A stretch of 9,499 bases of DNA from an uncultured Muribaculaceae bacterium (lineage in GTDB: Bacteria > Bacteroidota > Bacteroidia > Bacteroidales > Muribaculaceae), in assembly GCA_904501735.1 (NCBI GenBank), contig CAJGBY010000030.1, forward strand, positions 1-9,499, in the 5' to 3' direction. The notes under the pieces were generated by a model. That model worked only from the letters and a program-made list of their open reading frames with translations. It searched no databases and was not told the DNA's origin. This document shows, one piece after another, positions 7,153-9,499 of this stretch (position 1 is its first letter; each line of letters begins with the position of its first letter). A program made the translations under genes and the position numbers.

Positions 7153-7225
7153 TCACTATCAATGCGTTAGCACCGGATGTTGCGCCCATGTTGCAAGAAT
7201 CAAAATAAATATTGATAATCAACAT
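7142..7225 (-). other. Possible 27-codon leader ORF overlapping the start of the GNA1162-like gene
   Basis: An ATG at 7225 opens a 27-residue reading frame (MLIINIYFDSCNMGATSG at its start) that ends at TGA 7144-7142, so it overlaps the first codons of the downstream gene in another frame. It lies just after the predicted transcription start. It could be a coupling leader peptide, a remnant of the lost N-terminus, or chance. Nothing in its sequence identifies it. Confidence 0.2.
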
Positions 7226-7383
7226 GTTACAAAACCAATGCAAAAGTATGATATTCTACCCGAACAACCAAAAGAAAAGATATAAAAAGCACAAATCTGC
7301 CACATTTTTTGATTTGGGTTGGGTGTATGAAAGAATTAAAATACATCTTATTATTATATGTTTCTAATCATCAAACTGATTTT
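7153..7383. other. Intergenic region between SEFIR/TIR gene and GNA1162-like gene
   Basis: This contains the promoter noted at 7241-7273 and a possible degenerate 5' end of the downstream gene. No convincing terminator for the SEFIR/TIR gene is visible after its stop at 7384, only a 5-bp stem (AATCA/TGATT on the minus strand). Next to the GNA1162-like start there are short direct repeats on the minus strand: GCAACAT twice at an 11-base period and GATAGT twice at a 10-base period. No mobile-element end could be recognised. Confidence 0.4.
7241..7273 (-). promoter_or_regulatory. Bacteroidetes-type promoter for the GNA1162-like gene
   Basis: On the minus strand TACTTTTG (7241-7248) matches the -7 consensus TAnnTTTG, and TTTTG (7269-7273) provides the -33 element with a 20-base spacer, the expected distance. 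Transcription would begin near 7235, about 80 bases before the annotated ATG. This suggests the gene has its own promoter and is not only read through from the SEFIR/TIR gene upstream. Confidence 0.6.
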
Positions 7384-9144
7384 TTAGCTTATAAAACTAT
7401 TTCTATCTCCTTTACAGCGAAGAACAGCCTGCTTCATTTTGTTAATCAAGGAAGATGTTGAAAATTTGTCATTCCCTTTTAATTCTAACAAACGAGACTC
7501 CAATCCTTTAATTATTTCTTCCAAGACAGGCACATCTTCTATAAAGCAGTAATCTTTTTCACCTTGAATATAATATGCCAACTTATAATGTGAAATAATA
7601 AAGCGAGAAACACAAGTTCTACCAGCATTTGATAATTTAGCTAATGCTTGAACTACAGTGTTCGCATCACAGAACTGAAAGACAGGTCCCATTTCATAAC
7701 TTATTGAATGGTCGGGCCATGCTTCATTGTCCAATTGAATTAATCTTTCAGCAATTTTATCTGTTAGGCCTTCCAATGCAAGAGTCATTTTATCTTTTGA
7801 TTTAGAATACCTCTCTTTGTAGTAACTGTTATAGTCCTTACAGAATTGCATTATTATCTCGTTGTCTGATGAAAAACAATTGATTCCCTGAATAAAAGAA
7901 ATATGGTAATCATATAAATCATTCTTAGACATAATATGGTTTTCAAATCCCTTTACTGCCTCAAGTAATAGTTCGATTGTTTTAGAGTTTCTCTCAATTA
8001 TTTCATTGGCCATCATAAATGTCAATATGGCTATTGTATTACCCAATAATGTTGGATTGTCCAATTTACCATTAATAATATCTGAAACAACTAGATTGCT
8101 AACAATTGTAGATTCCTCATTAGAAAAGCTGCGGAACTCACGAAGTTTTATCCATGACTCTTGAGTTTGGTTTGTTGCAATCGGTTCAACACATGACTCT
8201 TCAAAAAATGAAGGTTTTGTGCCCAATTGAGGCATTTTTGATTCTGGTTCACCCCAAAGTGTTTTGACCAATCTTGTAAATTCTACATTGAAGTTTTTAT
8301 CAAGACGGAAATCATAGCCTTTTCTGAGCTCAATAAGTTCACTGAATGAATCATCAAACCCTATACCTCTACGTAATAATGGAATAAACTTTGTCGTGCC
8401 TGCATCGTGATATATCGCAGCGTTTATTATCTGGTCTTCAAATTTTGCTCCACCATTATTTCGTTCTAATTTTTCTTTATACACAGGTGTTCCAACAATC
8501 AGAACTTTATCAGCCCTCTTTATTCCATTTCTCATAAAAAGAACCAAATTTGTTCCATCAGGAGCATAGCCATCATAGAATACATAGATGCCACTTGACA
8601 TTAGTTTATCTGCTAAATCTTTAACCCATGTCTTATGATGATCATCATCCCAAGAATAGCTAATGAATACTACAGGATGGTCTTCTGGTACATTGTCAAA
8701 TATTGATTCCTTTGCAAATTTACTCTCTCGTGGTATCTCTGGAATATAGGGGGCTTCTGTATTTGCAACTTCATGATGGAGTGTTGTAGGGGTAGTAAAA
8801 TCTCCCAAATACATAGCCAGATCATGCTTTGCCTTTGATTTATCCTCAGCTATATTGATAAAATATTGTATAGCAGCATCAACTCGTCCTTCTTCATTAA
8901 GTTTCCTTAAGCGAGAAAGTGTATATTGTGTTCTAGATGGGCGATTTTCAAAGTCATCGGCAATAATACCGCCATTCTCATAGATATAGTCGTCCTTGAA
9001 CCCCAAATCATTGAAGAAGGATACTAATTCTTCTCCAGTAAAATAATTTACCTCCTTGTTCTCTCCTGTATATTTAGATGCAAATATTTGAGAAATCTGT
9101 TTTAATTCCAAAGGAGCATATTTTTTCAGTTTTGTATTATTCAT
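7384..9144 (-). CDS. SEFIR/TIR-domain protein with uncharacterised N- and C-terminal regions
   Basis: A 586-residue soluble protein with no signal peptide or membrane segment. Residues about 157-260 form a SEFIR/TIR-like domain: VVFISYSWDDD (158-168), HKTWVKDLADKL (170-181), GIYVFYDGYAPDGTNL (185-200), FMRNGIKRADKVLIVGTPVY (203-222), GGAKFEDQIINAAIY (231-245) and KFIPLLRRG (252-260). Glu236 occupies the position where such proteins often have a conserved, possibly NAD-hydrolysing, glutamate. Residues 1-112 look like a compact domain (YFTGEELVSFFNDLGF, then GGII, RLRKLNEE), perhaps akin to AbiJ-type N-terminal domains, but I cannot confirm this. Residues 300-586 are largely helical with no recognised motif. 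SEFIR/TIR proteins in bacteria are often anti-phage effectors; here that role is inferred. The gene is clearly more A/T-rich than the cysE-pdxB block. ATG 9144 is the first codon and gives a natural start. Confidence 0.85.
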   Translation of the reverse strand: MNNTKLKKYAPLELKQISQIFASKYTGENKEVNYFTGEELVSFFNDLGFKDDYIYENGGIIADDFENRPSRTQYTLSRLRKLNEEGRVDAAIQYFINIAEDKSKAKHDLAMYLGDFTTPTTLHHEVANTEAPYIPEIPRESKFAKESIFDNVPEDHPVVFISYSWDDDHHKTWVKDLADKLMSSGIYVFYDGYAPDGTNLVLFMRNGIKRADKVLIVGTPVYKEKLERNNGGAKFEDQIINAAIYHDAGTTKFIPLLRRGIGFDDSFSELIELRKGYDFRLDKNFNVEFTRLVKTLWGEPESKMPQLGTKPSFFEESCVEPIATNQTQESWIKLREFRSFSNEESTIVSNLVVSDIINGKLDNPTLLGNTIAILTFMMANEIIERNSKTIELLLEAVKGFENHIMSKNDLYDYHISFIQGINCFSSDNEIIMQFCKDYNSYYKERYSKSKDKMTLALEGLTDKIAERLIQLDNEAWPDHSISYEMGPVFQFCDANTVVQALAKLSNAGRTCVSRFIISHYKLAYYIQGEKDYCFIEDVPVLEEIIKGLESRLLELKGNDKFSTSSLINKMKQAVLRCKGDRNSFIS

Positions 9145-9184
9145 TTTATATTAATGATGATAGATCATCTGTCTTTGTTATTAT

Positions 9185-9213
9185 CTCACTTGAGAAAAGC
9201 AACCATAAGTGAG
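9185..9213. repeat. Inverted repeat upstream of the SEFIR/TIR gene
   Basis: CTCACTT (9185-9191) and AAGTGAG (9207-9213) are perfect inverted copies with a 15-base spacer. They lie 41-69 bases before the start of the SEFIR/TIR gene and after the end of the preceding gene. This could be an operator for a dimeric repressor or a weak hairpin; there is no T-run of terminator type. No TAnnTTTG promoter is evident in the 120-base gap (9145-9264), so the gene may be co-transcribed with the one before it. Confidence 0.35.
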
Positions 9214-9264
9214 GGCTATTGTGTGTTCTATTGTATTTGATTTTCTGCAATCACAGATCACATA

Positions 9265-9499
9265 TTATCCTCTACTTTCAGCTAATTGACGTACATCCTC
9301 TTTCAACATCTCAATCAATTTGTAGATGCCAGTGGATGGATTTTGTAATTCATGCAAATTCTTTGCTCTTGCAACTGCAACATCTGTATTGTTATTCAAG
9401 AAAGTCTTTTGCGTATCGGTAAAGGCAGACTTTGAATAATTTTTCCATACAGGTGCACTTTTCTTTAGTTCTTTGATAAGTGCATCTGTATCAATAGCA
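9265..9499 (-). CDS. C-terminal end of an unidentified protein (partial, runs off right edge)
   Basis: The minus strand is open from the window edge to TAA at 9267-9265 and encodes the last 77 residues of a protein. The composition looks like real coding sequence: a charged, probably helical start (DALIKELKKSAPVWKNY), a middle segment AVARAKNLHELQNPSTG, and a helical end (YKLIEMLKEDVRQLAESRG). No family is recognised. It is on the same strand as the SEFIR/TIR gene, 120 bases upstream of it, and could be its operon partner. The opposite-strand reading frame at 9219-9422 was judged a shadow. Confidence 0.65.
   Translation of the reverse strand, partial: AIDTDALIKELKKSAPVWKNYSKSAFTDTQKTFLNNNTDVAVARAKNLHELQNPSTGIYKLIEMLKEDVRQLAESRG

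Noticed and set aside
7228..7314. Minus-strand frame starting MWQICAFYIFSFGCS that could be a lipoprotein signal peptide
   Set aside because: It has no positive charge at the N-terminus, a poor lipobox (SFGC), stops before the GNA1162-like gene, and starts upstream of the predicted transcription start.
9219..9422. 67-codon plus-strand frame near the right edge
   Set aside because: Its composition (many His, Cys, Tyr, Ser) is that of a shadow; the opposite strand at 9265-9499 has a more natural protein sequence running off the edge.
1..9499. CRISPR array, tRNA, rRNA or transposon ends
   Set aside because: I looked for regularly spaced repeats, cloverleaf-like segments and terminal inverted repeats and found none that could be supported.

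Overview
The window looks like chromosomal DNA from a member of the Bacteroidales (Bacteroides/Prevotella/Muribaculaceae type). Two intergenic regions carry matches to the Bacteroidetes sigma-ABfr -7 element TAnnTTTG, Shine-Dalgarno sites are absent or weak, and the housekeeping proteins (a short PdxB, a CysE of about 309 residues with a long N-terminus, an RlmL-type THUMP methyltransferase with a charged tail) are of the kind found in this order. No RNA gene, transposase, integrase or CRISPR array is visible.

Left part (1-6545): a secreted protein gene leaves the window to the left on the minus strand. A 308-base divergent intergenic region follows, and then five plus-strand genes packed like one operon: cysE (serine O-acetyltransferase), an rlmL-like 23S rRNA methyltransferase, purD (glycinamide ribonucleotide synthetase), a polytopic membrane protein of unknown function, and pdxB (erythronate-4-phosphate dehydrogenase). 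The first two overlap by 8 bases; the other gaps are 36, 40 and 16 bases. The block joins serine/cysteine metabolism, PLP synthesis (PLP being the cofactor of cysteine synthase), purine synthesis and ribosome modification. It ends at a perfect 16-bp terminator hairpin suited to stopping transcription from both sides.

Right part (6546-9499): three minus-strand genes converge on that terminator, and the DNA is visibly more A/T-rich. They are the C-terminal end of an unidentified protein at the right edge, a 586-residue protein with a central SEFIR/TIR-like domain between two uncharacterised regions, and a GNA1162/DUF799-like protein that appears to have lost its lipoprotein signal peptide. The SEFIR/TIR gene is the best candidate for something undescribed. 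Its domain class is known from bacterial immunity, the flanking regions could not be assigned, and it sits next to a housekeeping operon in accessory-like sequence. Its role in defence is an inference, not something the sequence shows.
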